In this document: in pieces, positions 26,036-34,233 of the stretch
Layout of the letters: each line of letters starts with the position of its first letter
Numbering within the stretch: position 1 is the first letter of the stretch
Source: Candidatus Argoarchaeum ethanivorans
GTDB lineage: Archaea; Halobacteriota; Methanosarcinia; Methanosarcinales; EX4572-44
Direction of reading: 5' to 3'
Assembly: GCA_004193545.1 (NCBI GenBank)
Contig: RPGO01000040.1
Location: forward strand, 62,001-126,000
Length of the DNA: 64,000 bases
Notes under the pieces: generated by a model
Told to the model about the DNA's origin: nothing
What the model saw: only the letters and a program-made list of their open reading frames with translations
The model's database searches: none
Translations under genes and position numbers: made by a program

Positions 26036-26413
26036 TTATTTCGCTGTTAGTTGTTTCAAACGATTAATATTGCTGAGTACCTTCTCTGTCTCTTTGTTTT
26101 TTTCATTCTCTAAGTGTTTAATAATACTGTTCATGCTTGCTTTGAGTTTATAGACTTTAAAAGGTCTTCCTTTTCCTGGCTTTTTCTCTTCACGTTCTTC
26201 AACCCAGCCAAGCCCTTTAAGCTCTCTCATAGCTATGCTAACCTCTGGTTGTCTCAGGTCTGATCCCCTCTCTAAATCGCGTGATGTTACCTCACTAACA
26301 CTTTTCAGGTAAGTTATCACCTTAGCCACATTTCTTTTAAGATCCAAATTCATGAGCGTTTCTATAAATTCTTCGTCTACCTGGTCAAGGAGACGTACTG
26401 ATTGGATTTTCAT
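26036..26413 (-). CDS. Winged-helix transcriptional regulator
   Basis: This is a 125-residue DNA-binding protein of the archaeal predicted-regulator type (COG4738-like). The central region (NVAKVITYLKSVSEVTSRDL, QPEVSIAMRELKGLGWV) is a winged helix, and KPGKGRPFKVYKL forms the wing. A C-terminal helix (KNKETEKVLSNINRLKQ) probably dimerises. It lies on the strand opposite the ABC operon and converges with it. The start ATG at 26413 is followed by a plausible N-terminus (MKIQSVRLLDQVDEEF). No target can be named. Confidence 0.75.
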   Translation of the reverse strand: MKIQSVRLLDQVDEEFIETLMNLDLKRNVAKVITYLKSVSEVTSRDLERGSDLRQPEVSIAMRELKGLGWVEEREEKKPGKGRPFKVYKLKASMNSIIKHLENEKNKETEKVLSNINRLKQLTAK

Positions 26414-26627
26414 AATAATACCTCAAAACTAATCCATGTATTTATATAATATAAATTTTTCGGTAAAATACTAATTACTAAATTGAAACTGTGAATATAA
26501 TATACCGACCAACTTTGGCATTGCCACAGAAAAGTGAATATTTAAAAAGGTAGAGAGAATTATTATGAATGTGACAAAACCAACCTTGTCCAATCCATGG
26601 TTGTACAGGGGTTGTACGTCTAATATT

Positions 26628-26690
26628 ATCGTTCATTACTAATGAGAATATTTTAACTAATCGTTCATTACCAGTGAAAACTTTATGTAT
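26628..26690 (+). promoter_or_regulatory. Direct repeats upstream of the DUF4143 ATPase gene
   Basis: ATCGTTCATTAC occurs at 26628 and again at 26660, a spacing of 32 bp. Similarity extends about 12 bp further. The first copy contains a 13-bp palindrome (TCATTACTAATGA). The pair lies about 25-85 bp upstream of the ATPase start at 26714, near a TATA-like TTTATGTATAAC. This suggests binding of a dimeric regulator, but no regulator is known. Confidence 0.45.
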
Positions 26691-26713
26691 AACAAAAAAC
26701 AGATACACCAATC

Positions 26714-28000
26714 ATGAATAAAAGACAACTCAAGGAGATCGTTGTCCAGCAAAGAGAAGAGCTAAAAAGGAAGGACAGAGGAATAGAGCGAGAAAATCTG
26801 GAAGAGATCGGAAGATACCTGAAAATCCCACACGTACTAATAATCAGCGGTGTGAGGCGGTCTGGAAAATCGACCCTGCTGACACAGATCATGTCAGAAT
26901 GGAACGATTACCAGTTCTATTACCTGAACTTTGAGGATGAGCGATTGATATCGTTTTCAGCAGAAGAGGACTTTGATCTCCTTTATCAGGTGTTCCTTGA
27001 ACTTTACGGCGAACAGAAAACCTTCTTCTTCGATGAAATCCAGAATGTTCCCGGCTGGGAACGGTTTGTGAGACGGATGTATGAACGCGACAAGAAGTTC
27101 GTAATCACAGGGTCGAATGCAAGACTGTTGAGCCGGGAACTCGCAACGCATCTGACCGGAAGGCATCTTGCAAAAGAGTTGTATCCATTCTCGTTCAGGG
27201 AATTTTTGAGGTTTAAAGGTGCTGAACCCGGAGAAAATTCCGAGTATATCACAGAAGAGCAGGCTAAAATCGCAAAACACCTCTCCCAATATGTTGAAGA
27301 CGGCGGTTTTCCTGAGTACCTGAAATACGGTGAGAATGAGATACTTCACAGGCTCTTTGGCGATATAATCTTCAGGGACATACTTGTGAGATATGGGATA
27401 AGAGAAACAAAGACATTCCGGGAGATTGCCAACTATTTGATGGCGAACGTCTCAAACACGATCAGTTACAACAGATTAAAGAACATCTTCAATCTGGGCA
27501 GTGTGAATACCGTAAAGAACTATGCTGAGTATCTGGAAAGCAGTTTTTTGATCTTTTTTGTCGATCGATTCTCGTATTCCGGGGGTGTGCGACACGCGTC
27601 CCCTAAGAAAGTTTACTGCGTGGATACCGGGCTTAGAAATGTGGTATCCTTTAAATTTTCAGAAGACATTGGAAGAGCGATAGAGAATCTTGTATTTATA
27701 GAATTGAAGCGCCGTTCATCGCAAACAGAGATCTATTACTGGAAGAACCGTGGCGAGGTCGACTTTGTGATAAAGAGGGGTCTGAAGGTCGAGGAATTGA
27801 TCCAGGTCTGTTATTCTATAAATGAAGAGACTGAAAAGCGGGAGGTTGGCGCGCTCGTGGATGCGATGGATGAGTTCAGGCTTAATAAGGGTCTGATCAT
27901 AACCGATGACATCGAGAGGGAAGAGGAGATCAATGGTAGAAGAATCGTGTTCATGCCGCTTTGGAAGTGGCTGCTAAAAGTTCCTGAAGAGTGGGCATGA
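26714..28000 (+). CDS. AAA ATPase with DUF4143 domain
   Basis: This 428-residue protein has an N-terminal AAA_14 ATPase domain and a C-terminal DUF4143 domain. Walker A is SGVRRSGKSTLLTQ (about residues 45-58), Walker B is TFFFDEIQNVPGWE and sensor 1 is FVITGSNARLLSREL. The C-terminal part (ENLVFIELKRRS, then YYWKNRGEVDFVI and ELIQVCY) has the E-D-Q spacing of a PD-(D/E)XK-like fold. The family is abundant in archaea and anaerobic bacteria, often near toxin genes, with unproven function. The start ATG follows a TATA-like AT-rich region. The gene stands alone. Confidence 0.9.
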   Translation: MNKRQLKEIVVQQREELKRKDRGIERENLEEIGRYLKIPHVLIISGVRRSGKSTLLTQIMSEWNDYQFYYLNFEDERLISFSAEEDFDLLYQVFLELYGEQKTFFFDEIQNVPGWERFVRRMYERDKKFVITGSNARLLSRELATHLTGRHLAKELYPFSFREFLRFKGAEPGENSEYITEEQAKIAKHLSQYVEDGGFPEYLKYGENEILHRLFGDIIFRDILVRYGIRETKTFREIANYLMANVSNTISYNRLKNIFNLGSVNTVKNYAEYLESSFLIFFVDRFSYSGGVRHASPKKVYCVDTGLRNVVSFKFSEDIGRAIENLVFIELKRRSSQTEIYYWKNRGEVDFVIKRGLKVEELIQVCYSINEETEKREVGALVDAMDEFRLNKGLIITDDIEREEEINGRRIVFMPLWKWLLKVPEEWA

Positions 28001-28359
28001 TGCTGCGATTGGATCTATATAGACTCTGGTGTGGCACATCTAATTTATAGTGAAGTTTTTAAGTCCTTAAATTTCACAACAGAGCACAACAGAGAACGGG
28101 AGAGGCACTATAAACTTGAGCAATGATTGAAACTGTCTTTAAACTCTGTGTGCTCTTGCCCTTCTCCGTGATGATGAAACACTCGGATTTTTGGATAGTG
28201 CCTCTGGTGCTAACTATAGACAAATCACCTCTAAAGTGTTGGGGGCAAAGCTATCGTTAATTTGCGTCTTAAAAGCGCCTATAAAAGGATGCGGTTTAGA
28301 TAAATCATTATTTGTGAGTTTTCTAAGCAGCGTTGCACATTGCATGAAGCAGCAAGAAG
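28001..28359. other. Intergenic, no intact gene
   Basis: A weak inverted arrangement of CAGAGCACAACAGAG (about 28080-28095) and CTCTGTGTGCTCTTG (about 28144-28158) is visible. A 75-codon frame at 28191-28418 overlaps the RhuM remnant in another frame and is probably chance. Confidence 0.3.
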
Positions 28360-28740
28360 AATGCCATACATGGACACACAGCAGCAGAACTGATATCGGA
28401 GCGGGTCAATGGAACTAAATTGAATTTAGGACTAACTAACTGGAAAGGCAAGATAATCACAGCACACGATGCCACGACAGCAAAGAATTATTTGGGGGAG
28501 ATGGAGTTAAAAAGATTGGAACTGTTGGTTGATCAGTTTCTATCATTCGCCGAATTGAGAAGCGTTGAAAGATCGCAAATGTATATGTCAGACTGAATAA
28601 CTAAGCTCGACGAATTCTTGGCGCTCAATGAAAAAGAAATTTTGCATGATCTTGGCAAAGTAAAGCGAAATGATATGGAAGCAAAAGTCAGGATCAATTG
28701 GTTAAATATAAAAACCAAATGGAAGAAAAACATTGATTGA
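28360..28740 (+). pseudogene. RhuM-family (virulence protein) C-terminal remnant
   Basis: In one frame the sequence reads AIHGHTAAELISERVNGTK, then LGLTNWKG, TAKNYLGEMELKRLELLVDQ, FLSFAELRSVERSQMYMSD, a TGA stop at 28594-28596, and ITKLDEFLALNEKEILHD. This is the C-terminal half of RhuM-like proteins, linked to Fic-type and mobile-element modules. The TGA replaces a Trp codon expected in SDW. No start codon or N-terminal half is found. It lies about 375 bp upstream of the RelA/SpoT-domain gene. Confidence 0.65.
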
Positions 28741-29115
28741 TTCGTCCACTAAAAAATGAGAATCGTGTACATGGGAAGCTAACATCAGGTACATGGGGGG
28801 GTCGGGATGATCGTGTAGTCGAAAGGTTTTTATTGAGTTTGATTGATGTGTAAAGTGACTGTTATCTGATCCTAAGACACAGGCGAATCATGACTGAAGA
28901 AAACAATATATTATCTGGCTTGCATATACCACCAAGTTTTCATTCCAAAATTGCTTAAAGAAAAAGATGAGTTTGTAAGCATTGATGAATTATAAAATAA
29001 GTCTTCATCCAAAAGCTGTAAGCTTTCTCAGTAAGCACAAGCAAGCAACTAAAATACCTAATAAGTCACCAATAATATTGATTTGCAAACTAATCCAATA
29101 AATAAAGGAACAGAA
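28741..29115. other. Intergenic, presumed promoter region
   Basis: No gene was recognised. The right end must hold the promoter of the RelA/SpoT-domain gene. An AAGGA ribosome-binding site lies at about 29104-29108, before its ATG. Confidence 0.35.
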
Positions 29116-31104
29116 ATGATTGATGAAGACATTCTATTTAGCGAATATAATAAAATTATTCCAAGATATATAGATTTGGGAAGAAGTCTTCAGCAAGCCT
29201 TCCAAACTCTCTTATATAGTGCAAATCTTGATGTGCATCTGATAGATTCTCGGCCTAAATCTTTTGAATCTTTTATTGATAAAATAAAACGTAAAGGCTA
29301 CAAAGATCCGTTTCAAGAGACTGAAGACATTTGTGGCGTAAGAATCGTGTGTTTTTATCAATCGGACATGGAGAAAATATCTCAATTAATACATAGTGAA
29401 TTCGATGTTAAAGAATATTCAAATAAAGCAGTTTCATCTGAACTTGATAAATTTGGATACCGTTCGGATCATTTCATTCTAACAATAAAAAAGGATTGGC
29501 TAAAGGCACCCAACTATCGTGGTTTGGATGGTTTAAAAGCTGAGGTACAAGTCCGTACAATCCTCATGCATGCATGGGCTAATCTTTCACATGAACTTGC
29601 TTTTAAAAAAGAAGATTTGCCTGACGAATATATGCGTATATTATATCGGCTTAGTGCACTATTTGAAATGGCCGATGATCAATTCGATCATCTACGAAAT
29701 GGATTGAAAGGTAATAAGTTAACCCCACAAAGATATCTAAATAAATCGAGTGCATGGGGATTGAAAGGAAAAGAGGCTATTCAACGCTTAATATCGAGGC
29801 CTGTCCAACCAAGAATCTTGGCAAATGAATTTATGGTTGGCTTAGATCAAGGGAAGTATAATATTTCCGATCTTACTGATTTGATTTATAATTTGAGTAG
29901 GGTGAAAACTGATGATGTATGCGAATTAATAGAATATCTAAATATTTCTATTATTAAAGCAGAGTTTTCAAAAACAAATCTTAGTGTTTATGCTAATTTA
30001 TTAGCAGTTGTTAAACATTCTAAATGTGGAATTAATTATGTTGATGGACTCACCCCCGATTTTGAAATAATATTTTCACGTGTTTGTAATGGAACGGGAA
30101 GTGATTTGCGTAATATTATGGAAGCACTCTTTATGAATGACAAAATGCAGCTTTGGAGAGAGCTCACAGATGAAAATTTACAAGAAATCATTAATGTTTC
30201 AACCCTCAATCAACTCAATAACCTTCTAACAGATGCCTTAAAATCTAAAAATAAAACCTCCAAACAGCTAGGAAGTGATATAGCTACTAAATTAGTCAAT
30301 CTTGATCTTTCGGAATTGATGAAAAAATCTAATCTTAGTGAAGTGAGTATGTTCAATAATGCAGCGTTAACTCTTAAACCTCAACTCGAAAAAGAAATTT
30401 TTGAGCAGATTTTCCCTTATCTAGAAGATATCATCGAGAGTGAACCTGATGAAACAAAAATAATTAGCAAAATCAGCTTAATACTTCGGGATTTCCAAAA
30501 ATTGAGAGGTTTTTCTGAAATATCTCATTTTGCTTATAGGTTATTACAGAAAATAACTCAGCTAGATTTATTACCATATATTCAATCCTCAAAAGAGGGT
30601 TTAGTTCATTTAATATATTGGGCAATAATGATCGATAAAAATATTTCAAGAAAATGGTTTTATAAAATTGATAAACATATATGGATAGACAAGATTCTTG
30701 ACTCTTCTGAAGACGAAGCCTTTTGGATTATTTGGAATATTTGGCAGGTCGAACAAACTCTCGCATGCTCTTTCATAAATGAGGACAGCATAAGGGATAA
30801 AATGGCAACAACCCCTTATGGTGTATGCGTACTAATCTTTTGTGGCATTTCTATCGAAAATACTTGTATTATTCCATCACAATCGACTTATAACATTAAT
30901 GAGTCCGATCTTACTAAATTTATACTGCAACTTAAAGTTCTATGTCTCCCTAGTAATCAAGATATGGCTATTAACGTTCGTAGTAAAATAGATTTAGTGA
31001 AAATAAATGAGAAAATTCAGAAGTCTCTTATATTACATCCTACTAAGGAGTTATTCATGAAAATACTTGATGATTTCGAAAAAATCACCAATTATGGGCA
31101 ATGA
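29116..31104 (+). CDS. RelA/SpoT-type nucleotide synthetase domain protein, large
   Basis: The first about 170 of 662 residues form a RelA/SpoT synthetase domain. RPKSFESFIDKIKRKGY lies at 46-62, DICGVRIVCFYQSDMEKI at 71-88, FGYRSDH at 113-119 and EVQVRTILMHAWANLSHEL at 143-161. These carry the residues that bind ATP and transfer pyrophosphate to GTP or another acceptor. No hydrolase domain precedes it, as in small alarmone synthetases. The remaining 490 residues are mostly helical, without known motif. Toxic synthetases (toxSAS, CapRel) act in toxin-antitoxin and phage defence. I start at ATG 29116 because AAGGA stands 7 bp before it; a TTG at 29083 is less likely. The gene is AT-rich and isolated, which suggests transfer. 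Confidence 0.8.
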   Translation: MIDEDILFSEYNKIIPRYIDLGRSLQQAFQTLLYSANLDVHLIDSRPKSFESFIDKIKRKGYKDPFQETEDICGVRIVCFYQSDMEKISQLIHSEFDVKEYSNKAVSSELDKFGYRSDHFILTIKKDWLKAPNYRGLDGLKAEVQVRTILMHAWANLSHELAFKKEDLPDEYMRILYRLSALFEMADDQFDHLRNGLKGNKLTPQRYLNKSSAWGLKGKEAIQRLISRPVQPRILANEFMVGLDQGKYNISDLTDLIYNLSRVKTDDVCELIEYLNISIIKAEFSKTNLSVYANLLAVVKHSKCGINYVDGLTPDFEIIFSRVCNGTGSDLRNIMEALFMNDKMQLWRELTDENLQEIINVSTLNQLNNLLTDALKSKNKTSKQLGSDIATKLVNLDLSELMKKSNLSEVSMFNNAALTLKPQLEKEIFEQIFPYLEDIIESEPDETKIISKISLILRDFQKLRGFSEISHFAYRLLQKITQLDLLPYIQSSKEGLVHLIYWAIMIDKNISRKWFYKIDKHIWIDKILDSSEDEAFWIIWNIWQVEQTLACSFINEDSIRDKMATTPYGVCVLIFCGISIENTCIIPSQSTYNINESDLTKFILQLKVLCLPSNQDMAINVRSKIDLVKINEKIQKSLILHPTKELFMKILDDFEKITNYGQ

Positions 31105-31230
31105 TGTCCGTTTCTTCACTAACAACTTTCTTACAAGTTTTGGCCAATTAATTTCAAAAGTTTCAACTACAACCGAAAATGTTATATGGGTTTGATCTAA
31201 TACGCAAATTAAAAGGGGACTACGGTCTCC

Positions 31231-31261
31231 GGAAAGACATATAGTGTCTTTCCATTTTTTT
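31231..31261 (+). terminator. Hairpin and T-run after the RelA/SpoT-domain gene
   Basis: GGAAAGACA (31231-31239) pairs perfectly with TGTCTTTCC (31245-31253), and a run of seven T follows (31255-31261). A second weaker hairpin follows: GGGAAGGTA at about 31268-31276 with TACCTTTCC at 31282-31290. Archaeal termination needs T-runs; the hairpin is bacterial in look. The site is 127 bp beyond the stop of the plus-strand gene. Confidence 0.55.
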
Positions 31262-31373
31262 CTCATCGGGAAGGTACAAAATACCTTTCCTTTATGCTTA
31301 CGTTCTTATTTAAAAAAATTCTGAATAAAGTCATAACTATTAATTCCATAAATGATATAATTAAAGTCAAATT

Positions 31374-31416
31374 GCGACGGCACACCCCGCTGCTCTGCAG
31401 CGGGGTGTGCCGTCGC
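31374..31416. repeat. Perfect 20-bp inverted repeat with 3-nt loop
   Basis: GCGACGGCACACCCCGCTGC pairs with its exact complement across a TCT loop, a stem of 20 bp with no mismatch and high GC in an AT-rich setting. It lies between the convergent RelA/SpoT-domain gene and hdrA. It may be a shared transcription barrier or a palindromic repeat unit. No T-run follows on either side. Confidence 0.8.
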
Positions 31417-31600
31417 TTTACTATTCGGTCTTATTCAAAAATCAAAACACAAATTTCAGTAAACTGACAAAAATACATAAGTTATGAGCATCCTCTTGAT
31501 GCCTTGGGCTTGCAGCCTGATGGGCGTTGACCTATGAGTTCCTTCAAGGTTTCGCAAATGTAAACTATCAAATTAACTGCCATCTTCACACTTTTTAACC

Positions 31601-33868
31601 TCAATTCTGCTTCTTCTTTTTTTCCTTAGCTGCCCTTGCCTCTACCTGCTCGGCAAACACATTCAGGAGGTTCATTAACTTCTCGTACTGTGCGGTCTCG
31701 ATGTGTGAATACCTAATAGGCTTCTTGTGGGCTTTTGTCTCCTTCTTCAACTGACTATAGAGACTTTTGGATCGTTTTGTCAGAACCTCATCTGTTGTTC
31801 CTTCAATTAACATCACTCCACCGGCACCACACTCGTAAGCATGGTTTATAATATCTGCATCCAGCATGTGTATGGACGGCACCTGAATAAACCTTATAAG
31901 CGGGGAATACGGAGATCGGTCCATACCTGCAAGATCGGCGGCTGCATAAGCTTCGGGATCGATATACACGATCACACCCATGCCTGCACTAAGAACTCCT
32001 TCTGCTTGTGCTTTTAACTGATCTCGTCGGTAGTTTGCAATCTCAACCGCTTTTTGTGGGCATGTTGCAACACAGATACCACAGAGATTGCACGACAGCG
32101 GATCAAGTACAGGCTTTCCATCTGCAATGGTTAGTGCATCGTATGGGCACTCCTCCACACAAATACCACAGCAGTCACACGTGTCCATAATCACCGGCTT
32201 TTCCGGGGAGATCGAAATGACCCCTTTTCCAAGAAAACTTGAAATCTTGTGAGCGGCCCCAATCCCCTCTGTGACTGAATCATGAATATCCTTTGGTCCA
32301 ACTGCACATCCTGCCACAAACACACCCTGGTTTAGTGTATTTACAGGATCGAGCTTGACATGTTTCTCTTCGATAAACCCATCAGCACCAACCGCTACAT
32401 GCAATTGATCTGCAAGCTCCTGCAATCCTTTTGAAGGGGTAAGCGATGGGCAAAGCACAATCATATCAAATTCATCACGTCCAATTTCTCCCAGAAACGT
32501 GTCTTCGTAGCGTGCCTGTAATTTACCATCGTCAAGTGGAGTAATATCAGCCACCCGCCCGCGAACAAAGTTTATTCCGAGCTCCTGTGTGTGATGATAA
32601 AACTCTTCCATACGCCTTCCTGCTGCTCTCATATCGATATAAAAGAGGGTGACATCTGCACCCGGGTTCATCTTGAGCACCAACTGCGCCTGCTTCTGTG
32701 AATATAAACAGCATACCTTTGAACAGTACTTGTTCCCGCGGTTGAAGTCGCGAGATCCGACACAGAGCACGAAAGCAACCTTTTGCGGCATCGTTCCATC
32801 CGATTTCTGTAGACGCATGCCTGTCTTACTCTTTGCAGAGAGCATCTCCTCAAACTCTATTGCTGTTATTACGTCAGGATGCCAGTAATTATACTCCTCG
32901 ATAATGGACGGGTCGATCGACTCAAATCCTGTTGTAATGGCAATGGCTCCAACGTTTATCTTTGTCTCCTTTGTAGCATCATCGAGCTTGATTGCAGCAG
33001 GAGCACAGACCTTTACACAAGCACCGCATTCATTGCATTTATCCTTGTCAATGATGTATGCCTGCGGGATAGCCTGTGCAAATGGTAGGGAGATTGCATC
33101 CCTTGAGCATTTCTCTTCACACCTGCCGCAGGCTGTACAGGTGTCTATATCCACGTATCGCGGCATTCGGCGCAAGGTTACCTCAAAATCTCCTACGTTT
33201 CCCTCGACCGATGCAACCTCTGTCTGGGTGTAGAGAGTGATGTTTGGATGGTTAAAAATAGCCACCATCTTTGGGGTGAGGATGCACTGTGAGCAGTCAA
33301 GAGTGGGAAAGGTCTTTGAAAGACCGATCATGTGTCCACCGATATATGGCTCCTTCTCAATAAGAATGACATCGCGTTCGTCAGCCAGTTCAAGTGCTGT
33401 GGTAATTCCGGTAATTCCTCCTCCCACAACCAGCGCCCGATTTTGTAAATTCTTTGTAAGAGGTTTTAGAGATTCAAGCCTCTGCATTCGCAAAACTGCA
33501 CCAGTTATTAAACCTGTTGCTTTTCTTGTAGCTTCTTCCCTGTCCTCGTGCACCCATGAACACTGCTCGCGTATGTTTACGATTTCAAGAAGTATCGGAT
33601 TGATCCCGGCCTTCTGTGCCATCGCACGAAACGTCTCAAGATGGAGTTTTGGAGAACATGACCCAATCACCACGCGATTGATCTTTCCTGCTTTGATGTC
33701 GTCCTCGATCTGACCCTGTCCGGCGCTGCTGCATAAGTAGTCCTGAATATTTATAAGTGTTACATTACTCATCCCGGAGATCTTATCCACGACCTCCTCA
33801 ACGTTAACAACATCGCTAATGTTGCCTCCGCATCTACACAAATATACACCAATATTTTTATTGCTCAT
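31601..33868 (-). CDS. hdrA: HdrA-like flavoprotein with degenerate MvhD-type C-terminus
   Basis: This is a heterodisulfide reductase A-type protein of 755 residues, an electron-bifurcating or electron-transfer FAD/iron-sulfur subunit. Its N-terminal segment has CRCGGNISD and GSCSPKLH. The FAD motif is VVGGGITGITTALELA (about 145-160), and LDCSQCILTP follows. Two 4Fe-4S motifs follow (CTACGRCEEKC, CNECGACVKVC), then YCSKVCCLYSQKQA and two more clusters (CDCCGICVEECP, CNLCGICVATCP). The last about 110 residues align with MvhD/FlpD (PEAYAAADLAGMDRSPY, LIRFIQVPS, CGAGGVMLIEG). The 2Fe-2S cysteines of MvhD are all replaced. No HdrBC genes are adjacent, so partners are elsewhere. Confidence 0.9.
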   Translation of the reverse strand: MSNKNIGVYLCRCGGNISDVVNVEEVVDKISGMSNVTLINIQDYLCSSAGQGQIEDDIKAGKINRVVIGSCSPKLHLETFRAMAQKAGINPILLEIVNIREQCSWVHEDREEATRKATGLITGAVLRMQRLESLKPLTKNLQNRALVVGGGITGITTALELADERDVILIEKEPYIGGHMIGLSKTFPTLDCSQCILTPKMVAIFNHPNITLYTQTEVASVEGNVGDFEVTLRRMPRYVDIDTCTACGRCEEKCSRDAISLPFAQAIPQAYIIDKDKCNECGACVKVCAPAAIKLDDATKETKINVGAIAITTGFESIDPSIIEEYNYWHPDVITAIEFEEMLSAKSKTGMRLQKSDGTMPQKVAFVLCVGSRDFNRGNKYCSKVCCLYSQKQAQLVLKMNPGADVTLFYIDMRAAGRRMEEFYHHTQELGINFVRGRVADITPLDDGKLQARYEDTFLGEIGRDEFDMIVLCPSLTPSKGLQELADQLHVAVGADGFIEEKHVKLDPVNTLNQGVFVAGCAVGPKDIHDSVTEGIGAAHKISSFLGKGVISISPEKPVIMDTCDCCGICVEECPYDALTIADGKPVLDPLSCNLCGICVATCPQKAVEIANYRRDQLKAQAEGVLSAGMGVIVYIDPEAYAAADLAGMDRSPYSPLIRFIQVPSIHMLDADIINHAYECGAGGVMLIEGTTDEVLTKRSKSLYSQLKKETKAHKKPIRYSHIETAQYEKLMNLLNVFAEQVEARAAKEKKKKQN

Positions 33869-34233
33869 GTTTTTTTACCTTCTTTTCAAGCTTTTATAAG
33901 CGGTAAGCTATTTAAGTTTTTCAATGAAAAGAATAAGTACAAATTTCCTACACCGTTAGCAAACAGCGAACAGTATAAGTGTTTATGGAGCTGGAAAGGA
34001 AACTACATTAACCATAAAAACCAGAATGATTAGTGATAGATACGGGAGCTGTGATAATCGAACTGAAACCAAAAAACTGTAGAGAAGTTAAAAGTCATCG
34101 GTAGAGAAGGTGAGAGCTGCGACGGTACTTTTCCAGCATCTGATAGGTGTGGTAGACTACGAGATATTTGTGCTGGAACAATATAAGATCGTGGATGAAG
34201 AAGATGGATTCCTTTAGATGATTTATTAGAAAT
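33869..34233. other. Divergent intergenic region
   Basis: This lies between the hdrA start (minus) and cfbE (plus). A short open patch near 34095-34217 (VEKVRAATVLFQHLIGVVDY and following) ends at TAG and may be a gene remnant, but I cannot assign it. The promoter of hdrA should lie at the left and that of cfbE at the right. Confidence 0.3.
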
